Below, one piece after another: positions 1 to 11,755 of a stretch of DNA of 64,000 bases. Under the pieces are notes generated by a model. It was not told where the DNA came from. It worked only from the letters and a program-made list of their open reading frames with translations, and did no database searches. The translations under genes and the position numbers were made by a program. The stretch is taken from NCBI GenBank assembly GCA_030761205.1, contig JAULJL010000039.1, forward strand, positions 2,490,001 to 2,554,000. Reading direction: 5' to 3'. Source of the stretch: Fremontodendron californicum (lineage: Eukaryota > Streptophyta > Magnoliopsida > Malvales > Malvaceae). How positions within the stretch are numbered: position 1 is the first letter of the stretch; the number at the start of each line of letters is the position of its first letter.

Positions 1-710
1 TTAAAAAAAAAATTGTAGGTGATTTAATATAAAAATTAAAATTCAAAATAAAATGTAGAAGGAAATAGAAATTTATTTTCAAATAATCAAATAAAATCAA
101 TTACTATCATATTTGGTGTTTTTAGGTGAATATAATTAATTCTACAATGGAATGGGAATAAGCATCGACTTATTTTAAAGTTTTAATTTGGGTTATCTCA
201 ATTAATTAGGTGGTTAAAAAAGAGTTACTTTTTGTCAATTAAATTATACTTAAATTTGTTTTGCTAGTTTAGCACATGATAGAAAAAATATATATTATTA
301 TTACTATTAAAAATTTATTGACATAAACATGATATGGTTTTTTATGGATTTTACTAACGAGTATTTTAAAGACATTTTTTAAAATTATTATATATAATAA
401 TAGAAAAATATTAATCAGTGCCTATAAGCACTGGTTAAGGTGATATATATATATAGCAAGAAAACTATAATTAATGCATTACTTTTTTTTTTAATTCAAT
501 AAAAATAATATATTAAATTCAAAAAGCGTTCCTGAAATGGTGAATAAATGGGCACCGGTTAAGCGAACTCATAATAACTTCATCAAATACATTGAAAATG
601 ATGAATTTTTTTTTATGAATTATTACATTTAATACAATGTTATTACTAAAAATAATATATTAACTAACTCTTATAAATTGTTTTTTAGTTGATAGAGTCT
701 ATTAAAATTA
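1..710. other. AT-rich intergenic DNA
   Basis: No coding sequence recognised. A decayed partial copy of the short MULE-type MITE family seen at 711-895 is visible near 345-480, where one end with the core TTTTACTAACGAG can be read. The rest is AT-rich and anonymous. Confidence 0.6.
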
Positions 711-895
711 GGGTTTTGGTAACTAGTTCCCTTAAGGCATTTTTTAAGGTTAGTTAATATACTATTTATAGTAATAGTACTATATTAATTGTAAAAGTTG
801 ACAACTTTATTTATCATTTTCAATGTATTAGATGAAGATATTAACACAAATAATAACCTTAAAGAGTGTCTTTAGTGCACTTGTTAGCAAAATCC
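711..895. mobile_element. MULE-type MITE, family C
   Basis: The terminal inverted repeats resemble GGATTTTGCTAACGAGTG: the left end reads GGGTTTTGGTAACTAG and the right end closes with GTTAGCAAAATCC. A perfect 9-bp target-site duplication, TTAAAATTA, flanks it at 702-710 and 896-904. A 9-bp duplication is typical of Mutator-like transposition. The element is about 185 bp and has no coding capacity, so it must have been mobilised by a transposase encoded elsewhere. Confidence 0.88.
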
Positions 896-904
896 TTAAA
901 ATTA

Positions 905-2283
905 ATAGAGTTCGATCAACGAATGCTTATAAATATCAATTAAAGATTATTTAATTATCAAAAAATTACATTTAATACGTTACTTTTATTAAATTATAAA
1001 TAAGTAATGTATTAATTATATTTTTTATAAAGAGTCCAATTAAATAGTGCATATAGATATCAATGAAGTATTATTTAACTATTTTAGTAAAATTATTTAC
1101 ATTTAATGCATTAGTTTTACTAAATTTTAAAAAAAAAATTCATTAATTATTTTTTTTTAAATATTACTTTAATCAATATCATTAAATACTGATTAAATTT
1201 TTTTTTTTTTTATAAAAATCATTTTAACCAATACTTTCAGATTAACATTTTTTAAAATAATATAATATCGTAATTTTTTTTCCTGGTGAGAATATTTATG
1301 GAGTACAGAGTACTCCTTCCCATAGAATTTTTTATGGCAAGAATATGTTCAACCAAAGTTTTATTTAAATTTCTTTTGCAAATAATGTAAACTAATGACA
1401 TCAATATTCTTAAAATGAAATTTTAAATTACTTTTCCCTTTAAGAAGTTTCCAAATCAAATTCTCATTTGTGTGAGCGAAAAAAAACATGCAAGTTGAAT
1501 TGTTGAAAGATGATATGGTAATATTTAATCATAAAATAAAAGTAAATTTTTATCATTTAATGTAAATGATATAAACAAAATTATTATATAAATATGATGA
1601 ATGTGAAATAATGACGACATAAATTGTCCTTCCTATTTTTACGCATTTAAAATTTTTATTGAGTACATGTACCCAATTAGAAGACAGGTATAAAACAACG
1701 CCGTTCGATGAGGGCTAAAAGCTTAAAATTAGATACGGTAATTTATGTATGTGTATTATATTTTATATTTTTTTTATGTTAATCGTATAAATATAAATTA
1801 TTAAATATATTAAAATTTTAAATATGAATATGATAAATATATTATATATATTATATTAATCATATTTAAATATATTTTTTATATTATTTTTATATTTATT
1901 AAATATATTATATTCATATTATATTTTTATATTAATATAAAATTACCGAATTTAGTTAAAAACATTAACGTGCCTTTTTAAGGAGGAATGAGAAAAGGGG
2001 AAAAAAAAAATCAAACAGTACATAGTCATATTTTACATGGTAACGTCGAATAAATAACTGCCACGTATTTTTTGGCCGCATGCGATGGATTTCCGCTAAC
2101 ATACAATGGAGTATGGACCCCGTCTCCTTTATTTAATTTCATTCATTTCATTATTTATTATTGTCGGCGAAATAATAGGCTATATTTTGAAAATTTTGCA
2201 AGTTAGGGATCTCAGCATATCGTTTTTTCAAAAAAAAAAAAAAAAAAAAAAAAGTGTGAACACCAACTAAAGCGGGTCGAGAT
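905..2283. other. AT-rich intergenic DNA
   Basis: No gene recognised. The part around 1725-1960 is a weak AT-rich inverted repeat whose ends share ACGGTAATTT and its complement; this may be a very old MITE. A poly-A run lies at about 2230-2252. Confidence 0.5.
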
Positions 2284-2291
2284 GTATACAG

Positions 2292-2555
2292 TAGAGCTGC
2301 TCATGGTCGGATCGGATTGCGGTTCTATTTTTTTTGGATTTTTTTATTCAGGTCCGGTCTTGGGTCGGGCCGAGTCTGCTCGGCGGCCCATATTCACTGT
2401 TCATATATATTAAAAAATATTTTTATATATTTTTATAATTAAAATTTAAAAATATTTTTGTATTAGGTGAACAGTGATCCGAGTAAGGTCGGACCGCTCA
2501 GATCACTGAAATACCTACCGGGCGAGGCGAGCTGCCCTGTCTGTTAGCAGGTCTA
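2292..2555. mobile_element. hAT-like MITE, family B (GC-rich ends)
   Basis: The left end reads TAGAGCTGCTCATGGTCGG and the right end closes with TTAGCAGGTCTA. The flanks are GTATACAG (2284-2291) and GTATATAG (2556-2563), an 8-bp duplication with one mismatch. GC-rich, near-palindromic ends surround an AT-rich core, as in the family B copies at 14418, 17222, 22563 and 28609. The 8-bp duplication with short inverted repeats fits the hAT superfamily; the class assignment is inference. Confidence 0.82.
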
Positions 2556-2563
2556 GTATATAG

Positions 2564-3552
2564 TCGAGTTTGATAATAAAAATTTTATTTGTCCACGATC
2601 CAATTCAATTTGTTGAATAAAAACTCATTTTATTGTTTAAAGTATATTAAAAAATACTTTTATAATTAAATTTAAATATATAAAAAATTTATTAATTAAA
2701 TAGTAATCCAAATCGAATTGAGTTCGGACTTAAAATATCAAATCCTAATCAAGTCAAACAAACCCATTAAACCGGACGAATAACTTTATCTTTAAACAGA
2801 TCTAATATCAACTATAGATTATCATTGGATTTAACTATTTTTGGTGCAATCAAGGGTGTTGATTTTGGTTATATAAATTAGCTATCATATATTGAGGGCA
2901 TGCTATTTCTTCAATATTTTTTATATTATTACTTTTTTTTTTTGTTATACAATAAAAAAATGGGTACTTATTACTTATGAATGATTTTTTTTTTTTTTTT
3001 TTGCATTAGACTTATGAATGAATTAAAATCACTTAGATAACACAAATTTTAGATCTTGACATTTCTAACAAATCTTGTTATATATGCAGCAAAAAATATA
3101 AGGCGGAGCATCCAGTTTAATAATCTCAACATGAATGTTGTGACTCGAAAAATTAAATATTTTGTACAGAAATTTACCTCCCATTATGTTTAAATATCAA
3201 TTTTGTTTTGTAAATAGTAAACATTCATCAATTTCATTTATTTTATATATAAAAATCAATAAAATTAAAAACTCGGTAACAAAATTGAACAAAACTAAAG
3301 ATAATGGTAAAATCCAATATTAACCCGTATTACAAAAACAAATTTAACCTTAATTCTTATATGTTATGACTATTATTTTCTTCTTGATGATACATAATTT
3401 GATATTACAAATATTATACTTTTAAATTAAGGAAGATAAATAATCATATATAGGTCAACATTAGACTTAATGATAAATAAATATATATATATATAATTCA
3501 AAAGGTTGAATTCCAAATTTCCAATCCCCTATCCTAAAATATATATTTATAT
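2564..3552. other. Intergenic DNA with decayed repeat
   Basis: No gene seen. The part 2564-2830 looks like a heavily decayed relative of family B (fragments such as AATCGAATTGAGTTCGG around an AT-rich core). The remainder is anonymous AT-rich sequence with poly-T runs. Confidence 0.45.
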
Positions 3553-3931
3553 GAGAAGAGATCCATTTTCATTATTGTAAAATTAAATTAATTTTACATA
3601 TTTTCATAATTTTTTATACGGTTTATATTTTAACAAATCGACTGTTAGATTTAACAATATAATTACACTCGTCATGCACGTAAAGTTTTGAATCGATCTG
3701 ATATCATATCGATTTAAAATATTATCTTTTTCAATATATATTTAACGGTTGAAAGTTTTTTATATCGAACAAATAGATAGATATTTTTAATTTACTCAAA
3801 ACTCGACATGCATGATCTACGTGAATAAAACATGAAATACGGTGATCGGATTAAACAAATATAAATCGTATAAAAAGTTATTGAAGCGTGTAAAATTAAT
3901 TTAATTTTACACTATTGTAAATAGATACCTC
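3553..3931. mobile_element. MITE with ~85-bp inverted repeats
   Basis: The two ends pair over about 85 bp. The left arm includes TGTAAAATTAAATTAATTTT and ATACGGTTTATATTT, and the right arm carries the complement in reverse order (AAATATAAATCGTAT, then TAAAATTAATTTAATTTTAC). Flanks TATTTATAT and TATATATAA agree at 7 of 9 positions, so a 9-bp duplication is possible but the AT-rich context weakens it. Noncoding. Confidence 0.7.
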
Positions 3932-4469
3932 TATATATAAAGGTATGTAAGAGAGAGATGAACTAACAAACAAGAGAAAAACAAATTTTAGTATTTTACA
4001 TGCACATATGTTTGTTTACTGAGAGAGAGTTGTCATTTTTTCTCTTTAATTTCTTGTTTAGATTGGGTCATGAATGTTGATAAATGAGATCATTGTTGAA
4101 TTACAAAACATGAACAAAGATTTACAACAAAACGAGTCTGACTACTGCTTTTTAAGTCTGAGTTCAGAGTCTTCTGCTGCTAGTTTTGCATTAAGAAGAG
4201 GCTGAACACAAAGTCATGTTTGATCAATCGAGAAATTTGCCTCATACTAACTCGACACAAAGTGCTACAACTGCTGCTAGCTGAGATATCCAAATAAATA
4301 TTATAAAATACCGAGATGTTTAATACATCATGTAAAGAACAAAGAACCCATTGTAGCGTGCTCATTTACCAAGATTATTTGCCTCCAAACAATACTACAT
4401 CAACTCCATAAAATGGTCATGTTTAAGTCTTGAAACTACTGATAACTACAAAATAATTGTAGTAATAAC

Positions 4470-5660
4470 TATTGGGAATAGCGTGACAACTTATAACAAG
4501 CACTCGAGAAGAAGGAAAAAAGATAACACAATTTTTAACGTGGTTTAGCTCATGTGGCCTACGTCCACGATCCTAAAATGATAAAAATACTCCACTAACT
4601 TTTGCACGGACAAACCTACAAACTCTTTTACAAATATTATAACTTTTTCATAGGTGAAGTTACAAACCCTCCTTATAAATTTTATGACTCACCACCCATA
4701 GAGCCCCAATACAACCTCTTTCAAGTGTATAAACTCTATCTCACAAGGTGGTGGAGGTGGTGTTTTTCAAAGGTCATGGCTCTTATTTATAGGTGAGCAC
4801 TCTTTTTGGCTTATCTTAGTTACTCAATATGGGATGAGTACTCCCATTTGCTTAACCAAGTTACTCGATGTGGGATGAGAACTCCTCTTGGCATAACCAA
4901 GTTCCTCGATGTGGGATTTAGACTCAATATAGTCAATAAATCCTCCCTTGAGTCAAAGTCCCAATTACTCTTGGCAGCAACTCTCCTTCCTCGAACCAAA
5001 AGCCTCTGGACAACAACTCAACAAACTCTAATTTCTCGAACAAATAGCTTCTTGGCAGCAACTCTTCTCGCTCGAACCAAAAGCTTATGAGCGCCAACTC
5101 TCTTCGCTCGAACCAAATGCTCCTTGGTAGCAACTCCCCTCGCTCGAACCAAAAGCTCTGATACCAGTTGTTGGGAATAGCGTGGCAACCCATAACAAGC
5201 ACTCGAGAATAAAGGAAAAAAGGAACATAATTTTTAACGTGGTTCAGTCCTTCTGGCCTACGTCCACGATCCTAAAGGGATAAAAATACTTCACTAAAAA
5301 GGAATATTACAACTTGTAACTTTTGCACGAACAAAGCTACAAACCCTCCTTCAAGTATTGTAACTTTTGCACGGATAAAGTTACAAACCCTCCTCATAAA
5401 TATAAGTTACAAACCACCCATAGAACTCCAATACAACTTCTCTCAAGTTTATAAACTCTATCTCACAAGGTGGTGGAGGCGGTGTTTCACAAAGGACATG
5501 GCTCCTACTTATAGGTGAGCACTCATTTTGGCTCATCCTAATTACTCAATGTGGGATGAGTACTCTCATTTGCTTAACCAAGTTACTCAATGTGGGATTA
5601 GAACTCCCCTTGGCATAATCAAGTTACTCGATATGGGACTTGGACTCAATATACTCAACA
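4470..5660 (-). mobile_element. TRIM (miniature LTR retrotransposon)
   Basis: Two direct repeats of about 0.47-0.49 kb (4470-4938 and 5169-5660) begin T(A/G)TTGGGAATAGCG and end near ACTCAA(T/C)A. A perfect 5-bp target duplication, ATAAC, flanks them (4465-4469; 5661-5665). The internal part is only about 230 bp. Next to the right LTR lies GCTCTGATACCA, the reverse complement of TGGTATCAGAGC, the usual initiator Met-tRNA primer-binding site; the element is therefore on the minus strand. A purine-rich tract (minus strand AAGGGAGGAT) abuts the left LTR. There is no gag or pol. The internal region holds several copies of a CTCGAACCAAAAGC-like unit about 40-45 bp apart. Confidence 0.92.
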
Positions 5661-5728
5661 ATAACATGGGATCAAGGTTAAATTTTAAATATACTCAACA
5701 ATAACATGGGATCAAGGTTAAATTCTAG
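5649..5728. repeat. 40-bp tandem duplication at TRIM border
   Basis: A 40-bp unit starting ATATACTCAACAATAACATG occurs twice in a row (5649-5688 and 5689-5728) with few differences. The unit contains the last 12 bp of the TRIM LTR, its target duplication and flanking DNA, so it arose after the TRIM inserted. Confidence 0.88.
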
Positions 5729-5993
5729 ACAGATCATTTTAATAGGGGAAAGAAAAGGGTTGTCTATGTCTCGCCTATGGTCCAAAGTCAGATCTGGTTT
5801 TGGTGAAGAACTAGTATCCAGCTTTTTTATTGCTGCAGGCTGACTATTACTTAACTTTCCTTAGAAAACTCAGCCATAAGAGCCTTCTCCAATCAAAGCC
5901 TTTGTACAAAAGTTACCAGTCATCCTATTTAACTCATCTAATGGAATACTTTTAACCACATTAGAAGTCCTTGGCTCTCCTCTTCCATTGTCT

Positions 5994-6954
5994 GTTTAAA
6001 ACATGAGTAAACATTGCATTTTAAGGACTTGAAAATCAATGTCTTGACTCTTGAGACCTAAGAAGAAGGAAAAATAGAACAAATAAAACTCAAAAGTTAA
6101 AGATATAGGGGAAAAAAAATAGTTGCCAGAAAAGACATCGATTAAGCAAATTGGCCAGGTCTAGGTAGGGTATTAAAAAGTTTTGTGACTGTCCAGGCTC
6201 GGTCTAACCCGAAATATGGATAGAATTTGACGTTGAAGCCCCCTTCGGCTATATAAGGGTATTTTCCATACCCGTACAAGCCCTTCTTAGATTTTTTCGC
6301 AAAAGGATCGATTTCTTTTAAAAAAGGATCAATCCCTCTTAAAAAATCGATCATTCTTAAAAAGGATCGAATTTTCTCAAAATTTTATATAACTAATAGT
6401 AAAATGGTTCGGATCGGACTTGAGCAAAAATGCTATGCCCAAGGCCTTACCCATTTTTAAAACGAACCTCATTTTTAGTCCAAACCCTTTTTCAGACTTA
6501 ATATTTTGTTCAAACACTCTCAAATATTGGGTGGACCTTTAGATTTAGACGAATAACCTAATTCATAAACAAATTTACTTTTGAGTATTTTTACTTTATA
6601 TATATATATATTTAAAGTTCATCTCAAAGTAAAAAAAAAAAAAATTCCAATTAATATGATGGTTTTTACCATCTCCACAAAATTGTTTGAGCTTTTAGTT
6701 ATGCACTCAAAAGATTTATGATGCATTTGTTTGAACAATTTGGGGCAGCTGGCCATGGTGACCCTCTCACACCAACCATATAAGGTGAACGTTGGCTGTA
6801 AAAAAGACCCTCTCAAATGGTCCTTAAGTTTGATTGAACTCGACTCTACTCTCTTCACTAACGAAACAAATTCCAGTTTGAGCTTCATCTTAATATTGAG
6901 CTTAATCATCTTTTAACATCCATAATATAAGTGCCAATTTAGTTCTTTTTTTTT

Positions 6955-6985
<31 letters not shown>

Positions 6986-7308
6986 CAATAAAGCCCAAGC
7001 TTATTAAGTAAAAAATTCAAAACTCACCTTATTTATTATCAAATCAAAGATATACTTCATCAATATTAAGTTGGAAATCACATATATATTATTGAAAAAG
7101 TTGTGAAAGTAAGCTTGAAAATCACTGCTCATTGGATATTGAAACTTGAAACTATCAAAGAAAGGCCCGCACACCAAAAGGCCCATTTTATCCGATCAAT
7201 GGGCTCATGAGAAAAAAAAAAACCATTGAAACAAAACTTTTATTAAAAATAAATTATTTTATTGTGGAGTTTTTAAATTTTACAAACGGATTAGTAGGAT
7301 GATATATA
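5994..7308. other. Intergenic DNA with decayed repeats
   Basis: No gene accepted. The part 6140-6560 has GGTTCGGATCGG-like patches and CAGGTCTAG, resembling decayed members of the family B group. A (TA)n microsatellite lies at 6957-6986. Short open frames near 6620-6916 overlap on both strands and resemble no known protein. Confidence 0.45.
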
Positions 7309-7317
7309 TTCTTAAAA

Positions 7318-7506
7318 GGATTATTATTTGGTACACTGTCAGTAAAATATTTAGACTCCACAAGCAGGGTTGAGAGGGTGACACATAGTGATAGGGTATA
7401 GTAAAAAAAAATTAAAAATTAAAAAAAGAAGTTGGGCATGTGGCAACCTCTTAACCCGTTTGTGAAGTTAAAATGTTTATACTGCCAGTGTACCAAAAAC
7501 GAACTC
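7318..7506. mobile_element. MITE with ~55-bp inverted repeats (9-bp TSD)
   Basis: The left arm GGATTATTATTTGGTACACT pairs with the right arm AGTGTACCAAAAACGAACTC, and pairing continues inward for about 55 bp. Flanks TTCTTAAAA (7309-7317) and TTTTTAAAA (7507-7515) match at 8 of 9 bases, as for a Mutator-like insertion. A partial second copy of the right arm follows at about 7535-7602. Noncoding. Confidence 0.72.
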
Positions 7507-7606
7507 TTTTTAAAATATATTTTAAAAAATAAAATATGTGGCAATCTCTTAACCCTACTTATAGAGTTAAAAAAACTCTACTAATAATGTATTAAAAACG
7601 AACTCT

Positions 7607-8295
7607 ATATATATAGTAGTAACAATCAAAAAGAAAGAAAAAACTAAAATTGAAAAAAGCTTTTATTATTAGTAGATTATGATATACCTGTTTTGTGAAT
7701 GAAAGAAAAAAATTAAGTGAACAAATAAAAAAAAAGGTGAAAAAAATAAGAAGTTACTTAATTACACTTTTTAAATGAAAAAGTAATCAAAAGTGGTTTT
7801 TTTTTTTTTAAATTATTGATATAATCTTATTAATATATATTATTTATATTTTATAATTGTTTTTATTTATATTTTTTAATTGAGTTTATTTTATTTAACT
7901 TGTGACACTGACTTAATCAAGGTTTTACTAGAACTAGAATTAACACATCTGTGGGTGAAAATAAAAGTGATGATTTGAAAAATAAAATTTTGTTTGAAAG
8001 AAAATAACATTTTAAAAAAAGTAGGTAGTTTTTTTAGTGAATGGATATTTTTTTTTACAGCAAAAAATCGTATATACTTTTAATTTTATATTTTATAATA
8101 ATTTTATTTGAATTTTTATAAATTTACTAAATAAATTGATGTCACTTGACTCTTGACTCGTAACACAAATTCTGTCATAAGTATAAATTTGGTCACCAAA
8201 GATACGAGTGTTCTAAAAGACATGAAGAAGTTACGGGAATAAAATGTGATAATAACTTTTTAAAAAATGGGTAATTTCTTAAAAAATATGTATGT
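7607..8295. other. AT-rich intergenic DNA
   Basis: Nothing recognisable beyond poly-A and poly-T runs and AT-rich sequence. Confidence 0.5.
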
Positions 8296-8425
8296 ATGTC
8301 AGCAACCTCGTGACCTAATAGTCAGCGGCTTTGTTGTGGCGTGTAAAGCTAGAGGGTTCGAGCACCCTTTCCACATTCTCCAAACTTTAATTTGTAAGAT
8401 TCTTGCTGTTGTATAGAGAGAAAAA
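8296..8425 (+). repeat. SINE-like tRNA-derived repeat
   Basis: A GC-balanced island in AT-rich DNA carries CCTAATAGTCAGCGG (A-box-like) followed about 40 bp later by AGGGTTCGAGCACCC, close to the RNA polymerase III B-box consensus GGTTCGANNCC. The sequence then turns AT-rich. The spacing fits the tRNA-related head of a plant SINE. No clear target duplication was found, and a chance tRNA-like fragment is possible. Confidence 0.45.
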
Positions 8426-9079
8426 AATATATGTATAAAAACAAACTAAAAGACCAAAATATCTATAATTTTATTTTGGTTTTTCAATAATTTTTTTAAT
8501 TGAATTGATGTCATTTGATTCATGAAAATAACATAGTTAGACATTTTATATATATTATCTATATACTATATACAAAATTCTTGACTGAGTTGGTGTCACA
8601 AGTCAAGTGACATCAACCCAATTAGTAAAATTACTTAAAAATTAAAATGAAATAATACGTAAGTAGAGATATTTACATCTTTTAATTTTATTTATTTATT
8701 TCACATGTACGAAAAAAAATTACCCATTCAACCAATCAAACACCTTCTTTGTTAGGTAATTTTTTTTAAGTATTTTTTTCCTTTTCACCCACATAATGAG
8801 CTGTGTTAAAAATTTAATATATTTTAATACAAAATAATTGATTGAATCGATATTACGAATTAAGTCGACACTAATCCAATTAATAATTTTTTTTTAATAA
8901 AAAAAAACACATGTATTTAAAATCATACAAGAGTAAAAAACAAGAGATAATTTTTTTTTTTTTCATTTGGCGCCAATATATAAAATCAAACAGGAGTCAC
9001 CCTTTACCAAATTTCTCACTCTCAAAATCTCTATTTCTTTTTTCAAAAAAAAAAAAAAAATCTTTTCCTTTCTTGTCAA
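8426..9079. other. AT-rich intergenic DNA
   Basis: No gene seen. Poly-A runs occur at 8903, 8950 and 9043. The stretch 8990-9079 directly precedes the GCP3 fossil; the start codon and beginning of that protein are not recognisable in it. Confidence 0.5.
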
Positions 9080-11502
9080 GATCAACGCAAAGTCAAAGAT
9101 CTAGTAATTGAGCTAATCGTCGCTTACTCTCTCAACAAAACCCTAACTCTCCTCATTTCTCCCAATCTCTTCGTTACGCTCCGCATTCTCTCCAGCCGTT
9201 TAACCCCTTCCATTTCCCCTGATGCCGACGCCATCGCCGAATCCATCAAGCGCCGTCTCGCCACTCAAGGAAACTCCTCTGATGCCCTTACTTTTGCTGA
9301 TCTCTACACCAAATTCGCTTCCAAAAATGGTCCAGGTAGCGTTAATAACAAATGGGCTGTTCTTTATTTGCTTAAAACTATATCTGAGGATCGAAAAACC
9401 GCGAAAAACGGGATGGATTCTTCTGTTTTCTTGCCTAATTTAGGGTTAAATGATCATGAAATGATAAATAGTGTAAGGGTTTTGAATGGTAAAGATAATA
9501 GAGAAAAGGGTTGGAAAAATGGGGTTCTGTTGGTTTCAAAAGACCCTGAAAATTTACGTGAATTTTTTTTAGGGAGTTTGGGAATTTGGTTAAGGAGGAG
9601 AATGAGGTGACTCAAGAGGTTTTGGTTAGAGATTTTCTGTATGCTTGTCAAGGGATTGATGGGAAGTCTGTGAAATTTTATAGTAATTTAGATGGTTATG
9701 CTTTAACGGATTTAGTTAAGGTACCTAGAGCTACTCGAATTATTGTTAGGAAGCTTTATGAATTAGGGTGGTTGTTTAGGAAAATTAAAGGGTATATATC
9801 AGAGAGTATGGATCGCTTGCTTTGCAAGATGAGTTATCAGAGTATTATAAGTTATTGGTTGTGCTAGAGGCTTAATCGATGAATCCGATTCCATTGGTTT
9901 CGGAGAATGCAACTTCCGGGAATTATTTGTCCTTGAGGAGATTGTCAGTTTGGTTTGCTGAGCCAATGGTGAAAATGAGATTAATGGCTGTTTTGGTTGA
10001 TGAGTGTAAAGTTTTGAGGGGTGGGATAATGGCTGGTTCTATTCATTTGCATGCACAACATGGTGACCCTCTTGTTCATGCATGACTTCATGAGGCGATT
10101 GCTTAGTAGGGTTTGTTCTCCCATTTTTGAAATTGAGGAGTTGGGTTTTGGAAGGGGAATTGGAGAATATTTTTGATGAGTTTTTTATTGTGGGGCAACC
10201 GGTGAAAGCTGAATCCCTTTGGAGAGAATGTTACCATCTGCATGCTGGAATGTTGCCTTCATTCATTTCACAGTCTCTTGCTCAACGTATTCTGAGGACT
10301 GGGAAGTCTATTAATTTTCTTCGTGTCTGTTGTGATGGTCGAGGTTGGGCTGACGCTGCAACAGAGGCTGCAGCTGGAACTACAACTAGAAGAGGGGGTC
10401 TTGGATATGGAGAGACTGATGCACTTGAATCTCTAGTCATGGAAGCAGCTAAGAGAATTGATAAGCATTTGTTGGATGTTATATACAAGAGGTATAAGTT
10501 TAAAGAACACTGTCTCGCGATCAAGCGATATTTGCTGCTTGGGCAGGGTGATTTTGTTCAGTACCTGATGGATATTGTTGGACCAGAGCTTTCTGAGCCT
10601 GCTAATACTATTAGTTCCTTCAAGCTAGCTGGATTACTGGAATGTGCGATTCGGTCATCTAATGCTCAGTATGATGATCCTGACATACTAGATCGGTTGA
10701 GGGTTAAGATGATGCCACATGGCACTGGAGATCATGGCTGGGATGTATTCTCATTGGAATAAGTTGCTAGGGTTCCTTTAGATACAGTGTTTCCCTAATT
10801 CTGTCATGACGAGGTATTTAAGAATTTTTAATTTTCTGTGGAAGCTTTAGACGGGTGGAGCATGCACTCATTGGTGCTTGGAAGACAATGAAACCCAATT
10901 GTATTACTTCTCATGCATTCACTAAGCTGCAACGTGCAGTAAAATTGCAATTGCTTTCAACAGTGAGGCGATGCCAGGTTCTTTGGGATGAGATGAATCA
11001 TTTTGTTACAAACTGGCAATATTATATCATGTTTGAAGTCTTGGAAGTGTCATGGTCCAATTTTTCCAACGAAATGGAAGTAGCCAAAGATCTTGATAAT
11101 CTACTTGCAGCACATGAGAAGTACCTCCACTCAATTGTAGAAAAACCACTCTTAGGTGAACAATCACAAACCCTTTACAAGTAACTTTTTGTCTTGTTTG
11201 ACCTTATATACTACAATTTAGAAGCCATGCAGATCATCGGTTATATGAAGGAATTCATGAGTTGCAAGCAAGGTATGTACTAATATCATATTAGCTATGG
11301 ATAAATAGTGAAGGCAATAAAGCCCTAACACAACGTGCTAGTGAATTCCTTCAAAATATGGGACAAGATCTAGATGCATTAGCTATGGAGTATACAACAT
11401 TGCTTTAGGGTTTCTTTAGCTCAGTTGCCTGTTCAGCAACATATAGATTTGAAATTCCTCCTCTTTCGGTTAGATTTCACTGAATTTTATAGTCGACTGC
11501 AT
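9080..11502 (+). pseudogene. GCP3: Gamma-tubulin complex component 3 fossil
   Basis: GCP3/SPC98 builds the gamma-tubulin complex that nucleates microtubules. Pieces run in order over nearly the whole protein: ILSSRLTPSISPDADAIAES, LYTKFASKNGPGSVNNKWAV, VLVRDFLYACQGIDGK, NPIPLVSENATSGNYLSLRR, RILRTGKSINFLRVCCDGRG, KFKEHCLAIKRYLLLGQGDF, ALIGAWKTMKPNCITSHAF, and the end LDFTEFYSRLH. The frame is broken at about 9565-9585, by a small deletion near 9810, by a CAA-to-TAA stop just before 9879, and at about 10083, 10130, 10760, 10800, 11190-11300 and 11410. No ATG is visible at the expected start. I see no introns in 2.4 kb; as I recall the Arabidopsis gene is also intronless, so this does not prove retroposition, and no poly-A tail is obvious. 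It cannot encode a working GCP3. Confidence 0.95.
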
Positions 11503-11580
11503 CATACCTTATAAATGCTGTCAATAGTAATACATATGGGTTTAAGGAATTGCTGCTCACATTTTGAGACATGAATGTAG

Positions 11581-11747
11581 CTATGTTGCTCCGACTTTTC
11601 ATTTTTTTTGAAGTACCTCTGTCCGACGCATATTTGGACATGGGTATGGGGATATGATCCTCAAGAACCCTCCAAATACATGAAAATCTTGGAAAAAAAG
11701 TGAACATATCTGTGTCCGACACTCATACCCGAGTTCGAGTAACATAA
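11581..11747 (-). mobile_element. hAT-like MITE, family A
   Basis: Begins CTATGTTGCTCCGAC and ends CGAGTAACATAA, with internal TCCGACACTCATACCCGAG. The 8-bp flanks are GAATGTAG (11573-11580) and GAATGTAA (11748-11755), seven of eight matching. This copy is inverted relative to those at 49806 and 61156. It sits 80 bp past the GCP3 fossil. Confidence 0.88.
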
Positions 11748-11755
11748 GAATGTAA

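Larger units (their letters stand above)
4142..5993 (-). pseudogene. PTI1-like serine/threonine kinase fossil
   Basis: Two separated pieces of a PTI1-like receptor-type cytoplasmic kinase survive. The N-terminal piece (about 5993-5772) reads through GEPRTSNVVKS, SIPLDELNRMTGNF, the glycine loop IGEGSYG and the ATP-lysine motif AAIKKLD. It has stops directly after the loop (G-stop-V-F-stop-G). The C-terminal piece (about 4300-4142) reads YEANF, then QPLLNAKLAAEDSE, the usual end of PTI1 proteins, with further stops. The catalytic middle (HRD, DFG) is missing, and a 1.2 kb TRIM (4470-5660) now sits between the pieces. PTI1-type kinases act downstream of receptor kinases in stress signalling; this copy cannot make a kinase. 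The family call is from motif recognition, not a search. Confidence 0.82.

Noticed and set aside
6619..6916. Overlapping open frames on both strands
   Set aside because: No homology I recognise, no splice logic, AT-rich surroundings; frames of this length are expected by chance.
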